Positions 39,166-49,295 are shown, numbered from the stretch's first letter. The stretch: 64,000 bases of DNA from JACQKA01 sp964462785 (GCA_964462785.1 CAYWZA010000003.1:1-64000), one strand, 5' to 3'. Notes: generated by a model from the sequence alone, not told the origin. Numbers and translations: made by a program.

Positions 39166-39333
39166 CAGAGCTTGTTTCGAAACCTGGGTTCCCAAACCGA
39201 GCGGCGTGTGTTCGTCGCCGAGAACCCGAGTCGGAGCCCTCAATGTGCTGGCGGCACATTGAGGGCGAGACTCGTGGTTCACAGGCAGAACACACGCCGC
39301 GTAGGTAGGGAGGGGTTTCGAAACATGCTCTGA
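39165..39333. repeat. Nested intergenic palindrome, element 2
   Basis: The outer arms GCAGAGCTTGTTTCGAAACC (39165-39184) and GGTTTCGAAACATGCTCTGA (39314-39333) enclose CGGCGTGTGTTC/GAACACACGCCG. The innermost part is CGAGTCGGAGC-CCTCAATGTG / CACATTGAGG-GCGAGACTCG. The core matches that of the element at 9054-9215 although the arms differ completely. Confidence 0.8.
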
Positions 39334-39356
39334 ACCTGTTTCATGCTAAGACCGCT

Positions 39357-40547
39357 TTAGAAGACCGGCGTTGCAACGTAGGTGAGTGTTGCGGTGTAAT
39401 CATCGCCCGCTTCCTGGAAGGCGGTGGTCTGGATTGCATACGCAACTGTTGTCGAACCGATATTGGCAGTGGTGCCGTTTGCCGGTCCCGTGTGGCTGAA
39501 GACTGCGCGAGTTGATGTTGAGAAGTTACCGGCATACCGAGTATCGGAAGTTCCAAATTCATTGGCGTTGATATCGTCATCGCTGGTGAGACCCCAATGA
39601 CCGTAGGTATTCACGCTACCGAAAGTACCTGTTGGTGCCGTCCACGCTGACGGCGTTGTTGTGCCGTTGCCATCAGCGAACACATCAATGGTGTCGCCGT
39701 TCGATGACGTAAGTGTCTGGTCTGCCTTTACGGTCACGGTAAAGCCGTTGGATGCGTTGGTTGTGACGTTAAGGCGCTGACCCACGACTTTCGGCACACC
39801 TGAGGTAAGTGACCCGAATGGTAAGGTCTGCGCGGAGCCTGATGTATCAACCGATGTAGTCGTACCGTTGATACCCACACCTGACGGCAAACCAGCAATC
39901 GCAAAACTGAATGTCGTATCAACAGATGCCGTTACGACAACGTCATCGATGATTGCGACCTGGACATCGATTGTGTCTTTGTCGGTGCCCTGACCCTGGT
40001 CTCTCGATGAGATGTGAATGTCATAGGAGCCAGCAACACTCGGGTTGGTGATTGGGCCGCTGGTAGACGCGATGAAGAATGATACCCCCGCCGTCGAGGT
40101 TGCAATGAAGTTGTTAGCACACAGCGAAAGTGTGAGGAGTTCTGTGGTCGTGGAGACAAGAACTTTATTTGTCGCCGCGCCGCCGAGTGTACAGTTTGAA
40201 ACGACGGTGATGCTCGATGTCGCGCTAAAATCTTCTGCACCTAATTGACCGATTTCGAAACTGTTGCCGGATGGATCGAAATCGAATGCGATGGTGCCCG
40301 TAGCAGTACCACCCGCATTGGTGCTGATTCGACTGGGAACACTGAAGGTGAATGTGTGACCGGAAACCACGGACAAATCAGAATCAGTGAGCGTGTCGCT
40401 AGCATCATAGAAGGATGCCGCCTGGCTGCGATTGAGCATACTTGGTGCACCGGTCGCCCAGAAGAGAATTGAGAGCATGAGAATTGCTGCGAGCTTGCTT
40501 GAGCGTAGCGCGCGGAGCGATACTGTTAGTGCACCAAGTGGATTCAT
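39357..40547 (-). CDS. Secreted beta-rich surface protein with WxL-like C-terminus
   Basis: A 396-residue exported protein with signal helix ('LAAILMLSILFWATGAPSML'). It is rich in Ser, Thr, Gly and Asn, as expected for an extracellular beta protein. Its last ~180 residues form a domain shared with the protein at 43559: 'FSFAIAGLPSGVGINGT', 'LPFGSLTSGVPKVVGQRLNV', and the final strand 'DYTATLTYVATPVF'. Position and strand order recall the WxL domain that partners DUF916 proteins in Firmicutes, though the W-x-L motifs are absent. It lies between two DUF916-like genes. Confidence 0.6.
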   Translation of the reverse strand: MNPLGALTVSLRALRSSKLAAILMLSILFWATGAPSMLNRSQAASFYDASDTLTDSDLSVVSGHTFTFSVPSRISTNAGGTATGTIAFDFDPSGNSFEIGQLGAEDFSATSSITVVSNCTLGGAATNKVLVSTTTELLTLSLCANNFIATSTAGVSFFIASTSGPITNPSVAGSYDIHISSRDQGQGTDKDTIDVQVAIIDDVVVTASVDTTFSFAIAGLPSGVGINGTTTSVDTSGSAQTLPFGSLTSGVPKVVGQRLNVTTNASNGFTVTVKADQTLTSSNGDTIDVFADGNGTTTPSAWTAPTGTFGSVNTYGHWGLTSDDDINANEFGTSDTRYAGNFSTSTRAVFSHTGPANGTTANIGSTTVAYAIQTTAFQEAGDDYTATLTYVATPVF

Positions 40548-40729
40548 ACGGTTGGTTAAATGTTTATGTAAATAAATTTATTACTATCGCTGCACATGCC
40601 ACAAGTTTCGACCCTTGCAACAGGTTTCGCAGCTACTATTTCCTATAGCAGAAATTATATAGGACATATTAGGCAACGAACTTCACCTGTTGTGGATAAC
40701 TGACTTCATGTCTCAGAGATTTCCTTATT

Positions 40730-42046
40730 TCACTGCTGATTTTGAGCATTTAGTTTTGCAACATCTTCGTCCGTAATCGGTCTTTCTTCTTGAATTTTCA
40801 CCTCCTTGATTTCAAAGTGCCGCTCGGGCGTAAGCACGCTGCCGAGAAACCACTGTATGCCATATAGAGCTGCACCTACGACTCCGAGAAATAGAAAGAA
40901 TGCGTAATATTTCTTTACAAACATGCCGCCGGTCATCTGCCGCTCGGTCGTAGATGCTCCACTGCCCACCGATGGTTGCTGTTTGGCAACACTGCGTAAG
41001 TCCACTACCCCCTCGCGCAGTGGCTGCATAAACACTGACGCGTACCCTGCCGACATCTTGCTGTGTTCGCCTATGCCTGCGTATTGCCGTTCGAGGACAA
41101 GCGCACGCCTGATGTAGCGCCTGATAAACCACACGATCAGGAGTACGAAGAACGCAATGCTCCCAATCGTGACCGCAACCGGCACGACAGGAACAATCCA
41201 GAAATAGGTTTTAGACGATATATTTTGCCTGCCATTTTCTCCGAACGTCAGTGTCACTTCTGCGCTATAGCGCCCGATATCGAAAATATCCTGCTCACCC
41301 TCCCAAGAAAATTGAAATTTTCTCGTACTCTCGGGAAGCACATTTCCAAAATTGCTCTGTTGATTGATGAGCACCTTGCCGCGCTCCTTTCCCCACATAT
41401 TAAAGAGCGTGATATATCCTTGCGGTTGCAAGTGCGCGTTGCCGGTATTTTCAAAACGCAAAATAAAATCAGCCTGCGGCTCTTGATAGAGTGTCTGCGT
41501 CGTCCTGAATTCCCGAATCCGCGCGCTTTCATACACATCCCCTTTCACCCGCACAAATAAGAGCGATGTGACGAAACTTGAAATGCGCATCGCCGCTCCG
41601 GCCTCGACTGTCTCCGGCGGCTTGGTGCCGACAAGAATCGCTGCATAGTGCCCGCCCGGCGACGCATCAGCTGGAATATGCACCGTGAGAGGAATTTCCC
41701 CGCTCCTCCCCTTCGGAATCGTTATGGGATCTTTTGGAATCTCGATCCATCCGGCGAGTGTGTGCGCACGCGCATCGGCATCATCCGCTGTAAGCGGAAT
41801 GAAAGTGCCCTGCCCCGCCTCGCCTTCTGCTTTGAAGTTAACTACCTCTGCATAATAGGTAACATCGTACGTATTGCTGTTCACCACCTTGAGAGAACTG
41901 TTCCACGTCTCACCTGGAATAATGGAGAGTTGAAAAAGCGGCGGTGTGACAGTCACCGACAGGGTGTCCGGTGCAGCATGTGCTGAGAGAGGCACAGTGG
42001 CAGCGACACCGGCGAGAAAAGCGGCAACTTTGAGAAAAATGCTCAT
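40730..42046 (-). CDS. DUF916-like anchored surface protein, paralogue B
   Basis: A 438-residue paralogue of the protein at 38019. The signal peptide ends 'LSAHAAPDTLSV'. The first domain shows 'QLSIIPGETWNSSLKVVNSN' and 'VHIPADASPGGHYAAILVGT', the second 'ADFILRFENTGNAHLQPQGY'. Two helices follow ('VAVTIGSIAFFVLLIVWFIR', 'KYYAFFLFLGVVGAALYGIQ') with a cytoplasmic loop between them and a charged tail. It begins five bases after the stop of paralogue C with a GGAG site, so the two are one operon and probably one complex. Confidence 0.65.
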   Translation of the reverse strand: MSIFLKVAAFLAGVAATVPLSAHAAPDTLSVTVTPPLFQLSIIPGETWNSSLKVVNSNTYDVTYYAEVVNFKAEGEAGQGTFIPLTADDADARAHTLAGWIEIPKDPITIPKGRSGEIPLTVHIPADASPGGHYAAILVGTKPPETVEAGAAMRISSFVTSLLFVRVKGDVYESARIREFRTTQTLYQEPQADFILRFENTGNAHLQPQGYITLFNMWGKERGKVLINQQSNFGNVLPESTRKFQFSWEGEQDIFDIGRYSAEVTLTFGENGRQNISSKTYFWIVPVVPVAVTIGSIAFFVLLIVWFIRRYIRRALVLERQYAGIGEHSKMSAGYASVFMQPLREGVVDLRSVAKQQPSVGSGASTTERQMTGGMFVKKYYAFFLFLGVVGAALYGIQWFLGSVLTPERHFEIKEVKIQEERPITDEDVAKLNAQNQQ

Positions 42047-42050
42047 GGTC

Positions 42051-43538
42051 CTATCTCCGCTTGAGGTTAATTACATGACTGTCAGTGTGCTCGGGGTTGG
42101 CGCGCTGCTGGTGCAGTTTCTTGAGATCAATCGTGCCGCGACGATCGACAATGGGAGACTCCGTGTTGCGCGGAGTATTAACCCGTGGAGCGGCATCGCT
42201 TTCAAACGCATCGCGCAGGCTGCGTGTAGCCGGCTTTGGTGCGGTGGCGGGCGGTGGCACAGGGGCAGCGACACTCTGCACTGCCGGTGGCGCCGCCCGC
42301 CGCGAAAATGAGACGCGCGGTATCATATCGCCGATGAATGTGAACGGGGTTGCAGCAAGCGACGCAAATGCCGCCAATCGTGAAGTGATGCCCGGCGTAT
42401 GCGCATCCACAATCGCGCTGATCTCATGCGGTTGGTGTTTCAGAAACCCTGCGAGTGCAAGCTTGCCCAAATGCCGATCCTCAAACCACTTGTGGAAGTA
42501 GAGCGCGAAGAAAATAATCGCGATCATGCTCACAATAAACAGCGTCAAGAGCTGCTTCCACGGCACTATCCAAAAATAAATCGTGTCTTGCACCGACGCA
42601 CCTTGCCCACGCCCGTAATCGACAGTCAGAAATGCTTTGTACCTGCCAAATCCATCAACCGCGCTCCACACGGAAGCAAGCTGTGCCACTTGATCCGGCG
42701 CATAGGATTTGCCCTCGCCGTTGATGCCCACCGCCGCGACCTCCTCCCCCTTTCTATTATAGATACGGATCTCGCCGCGCGGCGAAAGCTCTTGATTCCC
42801 GATATTTTCAAGCTGGTAATTAAAGAGCACATCGTCGCCCGAAAAATAAAAACTGTCAGTAAAGAATTTGTTGAGCTGCATTACCTCTTTCACATTCGCT
42901 TTAACCTCCACATTCACCATCAGGAATGCGAGCGGCGGACCTGACTCAGCTGCCGAGCGCGAGCTGCCATCCCCAAAGCTGATGCGCGCATGATATGAGC
43001 CGGCAATCGCATTCATATTGACGCGAATGACAAACGGAATAACCTTCTCCTCTCCAGGACCAAGCTCGACAACACCGCGCGATAGCTCGATCCAATTGGC
43101 GAGCGACGCCGCGCGATCACTGGAATCTGTTGCATTCACAAACTCCTGCTTGCCATCTTCGGCGCTCACATTATTGACCGATGGATAGAGCGTCAGTTTG
43201 CGATTACTGGTATTGACCAGCGTGATTGATTCTTTAAGAATGTCGCGCGCCTGTGCCGTTTCATCGATCACGACTGGCTCGATCGAGAGTTCGGCAGATT
43301 GCTGCTCAGCGGCATGCAGGGCAAGCGGTATGCAAAAAATTACAATGAGGTACAGAAGCGCAAATGCAGGTGCGCGCGAGCCTAATGACTTTTGGTCACT
43401 TCGGACTGTATCACCACTGCGCTGGAAAAACACGTGTGCATGCGCGCTGCGCGATGCTCGCTTACACCTCATTTGCGCTTCTGTGTACGCAGCTCGAATG
43501 CTCAGAGTCGAAAATTTTTCGTTCAGCCAATGTCGCAT
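42051..43538 (-). CDS. DUF916-like anchored surface protein, paralogue C
   Basis: A 495-residue member of the same family with a long N-terminal leader before the signal helix ('FALLYLIVIFCIPLALHAAE'). The beta domains show 'WIELSRGVVELGPGEEKVIP' and 'DVLFNYQLENIGNQELSPRG', and one transmembrane helix follows ('LFIVSMIAIIFFALYFHKWF'). Unlike its paralogues it has a cytoplasmic tail of about 140 residues, Pro/Ala-rich and then basic ('DLKKLHQQRANPEHTDSHVI'), which could contact a cytosolic partner. TATACT ends six bases before the ATG at 43538. Confidence 0.65.
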   Translation of the reverse strand: MRHWLNEKFSTLSIRAAYTEAQMRCKRASRSAHAHVFFQRSGDTVRSDQKSLGSRAPAFALLYLIVIFCIPLALHAAEQQSAELSIEPVVIDETAQARDILKESITLVNTSNRKLTLYPSVNNVSAEDGKQEFVNATDSSDRAASLANWIELSRGVVELGPGEEKVIPFVIRVNMNAIAGSYHARISFGDGSSRSAAESGPPLAFLMVNVEVKANVKEVMQLNKFFTDSFYFSGDDVLFNYQLENIGNQELSPRGEIRIYNRKGEEVAAVGINGEGKSYAPDQVAQLASVWSAVDGFGRYKAFLTVDYGRGQGASVQDTIYFWIVPWKQLLTLFIVSMIAIIFFALYFHKWFEDRHLGKLALAGFLKHQPHEISAIVDAHTPGITSRLAAFASLAATPFTFIGDMIPRVSFSRRAAPPAVQSVAAPVPPPATAPKPATRSLRDAFESDAAPRVNTPRNTESPIVDRRGTIDLKKLHQQRANPEHTDSHVINLKRR

Positions 43539-43558
43539 AAATAAAGTATACCGTTGAA

Positions 43559-44878
43559 TTAAAAGACGGGTGTCACGATATACACGATATTCGTGCTATA
43601 TGAACCGGAGCCCTGCTCATTGTGTGCTTCGACCTTGTAAACAATGTCTGTGGTCTTTTCGGTTGCAGGCCCGCTGTTAAATGCAACTTCTTTGGGGCTT
43701 CCGGTGAACTGTGCATACGTGTCATTTGCGGCAAATCGCGTCGATCCGTTTTCCAGCACGTCCTCACCGGCGTGGTATCCATAGCATCCGTAAGCTCCTC
43801 CCGAACACCCAGTCCCCCACGCAAGCGGACTCTCGTTGGTGCCTGTTACGGGGCTGATTTCAGATGAATCAGCAAGAAGCCCTTGCCGTTGAAATGCATA
43901 TATTTTGTAGCCGGAAACCGAGTTGGCGGAAACGGTGAGCCGGTGAGCCGCCTCAGTCGGCGTACCTATCGCAAGCGTCCCAAATGGGACCGATGTCGAT
44001 GTCGTTTCCACATCGGTCGTCACCCCTTCGGTTGCAGTCGATGCGGCGAGCCCATCTATAGAGAATGAGAGTGCCGCTCCTTCCACCACCAGACTTGGAT
44101 ACGATTCGCCGGTATTGAGCGGCACCGTGCTGCTACTCACGACATCAAAGAGACGGAAGAAATACACGGTGTTAGCGACAGCGCCCGACTGCTTGAGTGT
44201 GAATTCATATTCGGTGATTGCGCTCGCTGTGTGCGTAAAGGTGCTGGTGGTCGTGCCGATTTCATTGTGCGTGCCGCAGCCGTTTCCAATCTGCAACGCA
44301 CACGCATCCGCATCGGAAAGTACTTTCGTGGTGATGGTCACGTTATCAACACCCGCACCGTTTGCATAGCACCAGCCCGAACTGCCAGTGCACTCCCAAT
44401 CGGCGGCAAGTGTGCGCACGTACTCTGAGAAATCAGAGGATGTCGCATACTGCAGACGGAATTTTATGTTGCCGGATCCCACTCCCGCCGTTTCAGCAAC
44501 TGACACGCGCAGCTTGATCGTGTTGAGGTTCGCGATATTAGTTGGTGCAGTGTTTTCAGCCGCAAGCGCAGTACTCGGCGTCACACTATTCTCATCGTCA
44601 TACCAGCGCCAATTTTGCGTCTTCGGCGTGAATGATTCGAAAAACATCTCGCCACCGTTCAAGGTGAAATTGGCGCTGCTCGCCGCTTCATTTGAGATCT
44701 CTCCCCCGCCACTTACATGCGTAAAGTTTGTCGAAGTCGACGTGCCGCCGACGTCATTCGTATTCGGATCTTTCGCGGTAAAATTCGTACTCGTAAAATC
44801 AGCCGCAAACGCAAACGGCGCGAAAATAACACTGACGAGTGTTACCATCACGACGCTGCTTGGTACGACTTTCTGCAT
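43559..44878 (-). CDS. Secreted beta-rich surface protein with WxL-like C-terminus
   Basis: A 439-residue exported protein with signal peptide ('VMVTLVSVIFAPFAFAADFT'). The N-terminal half is Asn/Thr-rich. Its C-terminal domain matches that of the protein at 39357: 'LSFSIDGLAASTATEGVTTD', 'VPFGTLAIGTPTEAAHRLTV', and the end 'YSTNIVYIVTPVF'. Four Cys in 'CSGGAYGCYGYH' and 'CTGSSGWCYANG' suggest disulfides. It starts three bases after the 154-residue anchored protein and sits in the operon headed by the HTH membrane protein. It may be held by the DUF916-like proteins encoded next to it. Confidence 0.6.
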   Translation of the reverse strand: MQKVVPSSVVMVTLVSVIFAPFAFAADFTSTNFTAKDPNTNDVGGTSTSTNFTHVSGGGEISNEAASSANFTLNGGEMFFESFTPKTQNWRWYDDENSVTPSTALAAENTAPTNIANLNTIKLRVSVAETAGVGSGNIKFRLQYATSSDFSEYVRTLAADWECTGSSGWCYANGAGVDNVTITTKVLSDADACALQIGNGCGTHNEIGTTTSTFTHTASAITEYEFTLKQSGAVANTVYFFRLFDVVSSSTVPLNTGESYPSLVVEGAALSFSIDGLAASTATEGVTTDVETTSTSVPFGTLAIGTPTEAAHRLTVSANSVSGYKIYAFQRQGLLADSSEISPVTGTNESPLAWGTGCSGGAYGCYGYHAGEDVLENGSTRFAANDTYAQFTGSPKEVAFNSGPATEKTTDIVYKVEAHNEQGSGSYSTNIVYIVTPVF

Positions 44879-44880
44879 GG

Positions 44881-45345
44881 TTATTGAACTTCGGTTGTAA
44901 TTGGCGCCACCTCGATCAGTTTATTTTGAGCCGGATCATAGAGGTACGCTTTGCGCGCCTGCGTATAAATGAGCACTTTATATCCGACTTTTGCATTCGC
45001 GAAAAATGCTTGATCTTTCAATTTTTCAGGATCGGATACAGTCGCCACGGTCGGCTCCTCGCCTTCTGGGAGCGCAATAAGCCTGCCGACTTTTTCAATG
45101 AGATCTTTTGCCTCAATCGTCGTCTCGACTTCCGGCGTTGCGCTCTTGGTGTCAGTGGAAATTTCTGCTCCGTCTGGTTTGAAAAAGAAAACATACATTG
45201 CCCCGGCGAGTACGGCGAGAGCCACGAGCCCGATCACTGCCGGCGGCACTCGCCTCGGCGCAGGCGGTCGCAGCGCTGGGCTGGGACTCTCTGCCGCCAC
45301 CTTTGCCGGTCGCTTCAAACTCACTATCAGTGATTCGTCGTTCAT
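44881..45345 (-). CDS. Single-pass membrane protein with a conserved external domain
   Basis: A 154-residue bitopic protein. A Pro-rich cytoplasmic start precedes the helix 'AVIGLVALAVLAGAMYVFFF'. The external part ends with 'DPEKLKDQAFFANAKVGYKV' and 'LIYTQARKAYLYDPAQNKLI', a small beta domain that I have seen in many Parcubacterial proteins without a known role. It follows the 1181-residue surface protein by six bases and precedes a WxL-like protein by two. It may help assemble or retain the large protein. Confidence 0.6.
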   Translation of the reverse strand: MNDESLIVSLKRPAKVAAESPSPALRPPAPRRVPPAVIGLVALAVLAGAMYVFFFKPDGAEISTDTKSATPEVETTIEAKDLIEKVGRLIALPEGEEPTVATVSDPEKLKDQAFFANAKVGYKVLIYTQARKAYLYDPAQNKLIEVAPITTEVQ

Positions 45346-45351
45346 ATATTT

Positions 45352-48300
45352 TTATAATTCTGCACTACTAATAGCAGCCGCATCCCCCGTTTCAACCGCG
45401 GTTTCTGATGCCGGTTGTTCGCTTGGTGTTTCTGCTGCCGGTGTCGATTCGACAACCGAATCTTCCGACGCAGGCTCGGGATTTGCAGTTGTCTCCCCGG
45501 CCGGTGATTCTTGCGGCGCAGCCGGCTCACTGCTGCTTTCACCTTCCGCATCCACCGCTGTAACAGACATCATCGATTCATCAGCAGGGGGCATATCGGG
45601 CAGACCGTCTCCGACTACAACGACGCGCGTCACTTCAGCCACATGCCCATCAGAATCGACCGCGCGATACATAATCAAATATTCTGTGGATGAGCTGGTG
45701 TCGAGCATGACATGATCAACTTCCTCGCTATCGACAAACGTATAGATGCCGAGGTTTTGGTCTTTGTCGTCTGTCACGGTTGCGCCCAAGTCTATATACG
45801 TGTCCCCAATACCGATCTGCGCAGGATTGTTTCCGTTGAGCGTAATGACAGGGACTTCAATCGACGTCTTGGGAGCCGACGAATCTATTGTCGCCGTGAG
45901 ATCCTCTGCGCCACACTTCCCGGCAAATGTTTGCAGTATTCCCGAGACAACTTTTGCACAATACGGATCGCCGTTCATATCGTCATACATCGTGATGCCG
46001 GTCGGCTTCTCCGGAGAGCCGACTTCAAGACCGTTCGCCGTAAGCGCACCCGCGAAGAGTGCGTTGCCCAGCGCATCGACAGACACCAAAAGCGCCGCAT
46101 CCGAGCTTGATGCGTTTTCAAAGGTGAGCGTGAGATCATTTTCATTCACTCGTTCAATCAGTAGTCTTCCACCCTCCACGATCCGCATGCGAATATCTTT
46201 CTCGACCGGCTCGATGGCATTTACGACCAGCGTGTCTGCAATCACGCGCGGCGAAATAATTTCAAGTCCTGCCGCAAGACGATCAGTGAATACTTCGGAG
46301 AGCGTAGTTGCGACAGTGATCTCCTTTTTTTCTTGCAGCATGCCAGCAAGAATAATACGCCCGTAATCAAGATCCGACGTAATCACATCCATGTTGATTC
46401 CCGAGTCGCGCAGTGCTACTTTGAGAAGTGCCCCAGTGGAATATGATGTATTCACCATCACCAAGACGCTGCATTTCCCACTGTCGTCGCAGATAGCATC
46501 CTCAAGCGCGTGCCCGACAGTGACACCCGCCTTGGTAGCGCGCATGGCGACGCCCGGCTCGGATGAGACCGTGAGCAGATCCCCTGCTTTAATTTCACCG
46601 TTTTCTTTATTTGCCTTCACGGGCACGCGCCCGGCGAGCGCGATGGCGCGGGGATGCTTTGCTTTGCTGAATATGTCATACCCCATCGTCTCGTACGGCA
46701 CACTTGAAACTACACCGACCGCACTACTACCTTGCGTAGCCTTTTCAAGAACCGACGATTTCTGCAATCCGAGTTTCGAATCATATTCATAAGATGCTGT
46801 ACTGATAGCGACCACATCGCCGTGTTCGACATCATCTTTAGTCTCATACCACTCCGCCAAGTCAGCACCGCTCGATGTGTAGTTCATGGTGACAACGACA
46901 CCCTGTCCACCTTTCCCTCCTTGGGCTGCGGTGGTTGACTCTTCAACAATGCCACCACCCCCCCCTGAGCCATAGGCGAGACCCGCCTCGCCTTGCACTG
47001 ACTGAAGAGCGGCTGTGACGTGCCCGCCAGCCCCTCCCCCTCCCCAATAACTTGCGCCCCCGTTACCGCCAGTTCCCTCACCACCACTCAAGGCATTTGC
47101 TGCGCCGCCATTGCCACCCGCGAGACGGAGCTGCCCGACTGCCGTGGATGTCGCACCACCCGACCCACCCGCCAATCCTTCTGTGGCATTCGTATCGACT
47201 GAACTGTCTCCAAGCCCTCCCTGCCCTGCAAGCGCGACGACAAGCGAACCGAATGATGAATTGTTCCCCGCTGCGCCGGTGCCCGCAACACTCGTGGTGG
47301 CACCACCGTTGCCGACAGTAACCGTTTCAGTTGACCCCATGCTTTCTGCAGGAAGAATCGAAATTGAAGTACCTCCTGAACCCCCGCCTCCAGCGGCATC
47401 TTCACACGTCGTCGTATCTGAACAATCCGCTGCCCCACCCGCGCCACCTCCTGCAGTGACGATTATTTGTGTGAACGACAAGCCCGGATAATCTGCCTTG
47501 GTCCATGTGTCATTTAAAGTGAAGACCTCAACCGTGACTGCATCGACGCCTGTGTCCGAGCCACATACAACGGTGCCATTCGCATCGGTTTCAAGTGCCT
47601 TGGTGCAGTTCGTCAGCCCCGTGAGCTGCATCCGATTCGCTGCGATCCCGCCTGAAAATGTCGACGTCGAGTTTGTTCCTACGACATTCAAGAATCCCTG
47701 CAAGGTGGATGTGCCCGTCGTGCCGCCCTGAATCGTCGTCGTTGCGGTGCGACCGACTGTAATGTAATCGAGCCCGGAGATCGCGGTTGAGGACGCGTTC
47801 GTGATTGCAAGCAGCGCGGGAAGTGAGAGTGTCACCGCTCCCGTCGCGCCTGATGCAGAAATCTGATTCGTCGTACCAGTGATGGAGGTGACCCCACTGT
47901 TGGTTACGGCACCATCTGCATACGTGAGCCCGCCGGAGAAGGTGGTGGTCGCTGTCCATGTTGGTATGCCATTTAATAGTGCGAGTACCTGCCCTGCAGT
48001 GCCCGCCGTTGTCGTCGCAAGTGCGCTCGTGCCGTTACCATAGAGAATCGTGCCCGCGACAACACTCGCCCAGCCGGTGCCGCCATTACTCACACCAAGA
48101 ATACCTGCCACATCATTCGCCAGATCAACGAGCGTTGCCGTCACCACCCCGGCAACTGCTTTCAATATTCCTCCGGCAGTTCCGAAAGTGAATCCGTTTG
48201 AAACGACGAGATTCGAAGTGGAAGCATTGCCAGTAACCGCGAGTGTCGTTGATGTGGCATTGGTAATTGTAGATGTTGAAAACGAGGCACCGGATGCGGA

Positions 48301-48897
48301 GACCGCGCCGGTAAGCGCCATGCTTCCGCCGGAGAGCACAGGAATATTATTGCCCGTCGGTGTTTGTGACGGGGTGAACCCGCCCACAGTGCCCGCGTTG
48401 ATTGCGTACGCGGAAGAGAGGATGCGCTGACGCGGAGAAAGTGTCTCGTATGTTTCGACTCCATCCCCCGTCGCGCATGTCGCGCCCACCTTATCAGCAA
48501 CTTGCACGTTTAAATACACTTCATCGCTGTCTTGAAAATTGTAATCGAGCGTATCACCGCCAACGCTCGTGTCGCCGATGCCGACAGTAAACACTCCATT
48601 GATAACTGATACCGTCGAAGTTGATGGTCCTGAGGATGGCCACAGCTTCACATCACCCCCTCCCACCACCGCATCATCGTAAAGCGAGAAGGTGAAGCAA
48701 TAATCGGTCCCCGCACCACCGAGCAGCGTGCCGCTTTCATCCATGAGCCGCCCTTGATAGTTGAGAATTTTTGGCACACCGGTTGCGGCAAACGCCGGCG
48801 CAACAAAAATCACCATGAACACCACACCAAGGATGAATGCGATCATGCGCGAAGCATGAGCATGGGTGCGGCTACGTCGATACGCGCGTGCATTCAT
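45352..48897 (-). CDS. Giant glycine-rich surface protein with tail-fibre-like region
   Basis: A 1181-residue exported protein. A signal helix ('MIAFILGVVFMVIFVAPAFA') leads into 'VPKILNYQGRLMDESGTLLG', the start of many CPR surface fibres, then Ser/Thr-rich repeats with 'GVSNGGTGWASVVAGTILYG', as in phage tail fibres. A Gly-rich block of about 190 residues follows. Next is 'SSGADLAEWYETKDDVEHGD', which resembles the intramolecular chaperone/G2-peptidase region of phage tail fibres. An Ig-like/DUF5011 domain with 'DTYIDLGATVTDDKDQ' and an acidic Pro/Ser/Glu tail end the protein. The start overlaps the HTH gene's stop (ATGA). Confidence 0.75.
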   Translation of the reverse strand: MNARAYRRSRTHAHASRMIAFILGVVFMVIFVAPAFAATGVPKILNYQGRLMDESGTLLGGAGTDYCFTFSLYDDAVVGGGDVKLWPSSGPSTSTVSVINGVFTVGIGDTSVGGDTLDYNFQDSDEVYLNVQVADKVGATCATGDGVETYETLSPRQRILSSAYAINAGTVGGFTPSQTPTGNNIPVLSGGSMALTGAVSASGASFSTSTITNATSTTLAVTGNASTSNLVVSNGFTFGTAGGILKAVAGVVTATLVDLANDVAGILGVSNGGTGWASVVAGTILYGNGTSALATTTAGTAGQVLALLNGIPTWTATTTFSGGLTYADGAVTNSGVTSITGTTNQISASGATGAVTLSLPALLAITNASSTAISGLDYITVGRTATTTIQGGTTGTSTLQGFLNVVGTNSTSTFSGGIAANRMQLTGLTNCTKALETDANGTVVCGSDTGVDAVTVEVFTLNDTWTKADYPGLSFTQIIVTAGGGAGGAADCSDTTTCEDAAGGGGSGGTSISILPAESMGSTETVTVGNGGATTSVAGTGAAGNNSSFGSLVVALAGQGGLGDSSVDTNATEGLAGGSGGATSTAVGQLRLAGGNGGAANALSGGEGTGGNGGASYWGGGGAGGHVTAALQSVQGEAGLAYGSGGGGGIVEESTTAAQGGKGGQGVVVTMNYTSSGADLAEWYETKDDVEHGDVVAISTASYEYDSKLGLQKSSVLEKATQGSSAVGVVSSVPYETMGYDIFSKAKHPRAIALAGRVPVKANKENGEIKAGDLLTVSSEPGVAMRATKAGVTVGHALEDAICDDSGKCSVLVMVNTSYSTGALLKVALRDSGINMDVITSDLDYGRIILAGMLQEKKEITVATTLSEVFTDRLAAGLEIISPRVIADTLVVNAIEPVEKDIRMRIVEGGRLLIERVNENDLTLTFENASSSDAALLVSVDALGNALFAGALTANGLEVGSPEKPTGITMYDDMNGDPYCAKVVSGILQTFAGKCGAEDLTATIDSSAPKTSIEVPVITLNGNNPAQIGIGDTYIDLGATVTDDKDQNLGIYTFVDSEEVDHVMLDTSSSTEYLIMYRAVDSDGHVAEVTRVVVVGDGLPDMPPADESMMSVTAVDAEGESSSEPAAPQESPAGETTANPEPASEDSVVESTPAAETPSEQPASETAVETGDAAAISSAEL

Positions 48898-49295
48898 ACG
48901 GCTTGTGATCGCAATTCCCATTTTTCGAGATTGTTGCGCTCTATTTTGTGATCCACACTGACCGCAAATATATATCCGAGCATGAGGAGAAATATCGCAA
49001 ACACGCCCACCGCAAACCACACCACAGCCGTATATACCGACGTCATTCCTTCGGCGGAAAACAGCCATGCCGTAAACGATGCTGACTCTTCCTTGGATCC
49101 ATCCTGCCTTTTCTTGTTCTTATCTATATATTCACGAATAGCGCTTTCGGTCGTCACCCACACTACATTTGAAAACACCTGCTTGCCCGACAGCTTCCCC
49201 GCCCTGATAAGCTGCCCAATATAATCAGCGCTGTATCCGGATATCTCGGATGCCTCCTTAAGCGATATATAGTCATTTTCCTTTGTCATAGCCAT
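48894..49295 (-). CDS. Membrane-anchored MerR/excisionase-like HTH protein
   Basis: A 133-residue protein with an N-terminal helix-turn-helix ('DYISLKEASEISGYSADYIG', then 'QLIRAGKLSGKQV'), the layout of MerR/excisionase-type DNA-binding domains. It also has a transmembrane helix ('SVYTAVVWFAVGVFAIFLLM') and a short end on the other side. It would bind DNA at the membrane. It heads the operon of giant surface protein, anchored protein and WxL-like protein. Just upstream lies a perfect 13-bp inverted repeat, a possible site for its own action. The role as regulator is inferred. Confidence 0.7.
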   Translation of the reverse strand: MAMTKENDYISLKEASEISGYSADYIGQLIRAGKLSGKQVFSNVVWVTTESAIREYIDKNKKRQDGSKEESASFTAWLFSAEGMTSVYTAVVWFAVGVFAIFLLMLGYIFAVSVDHKIERNNLEKWELRSQAV

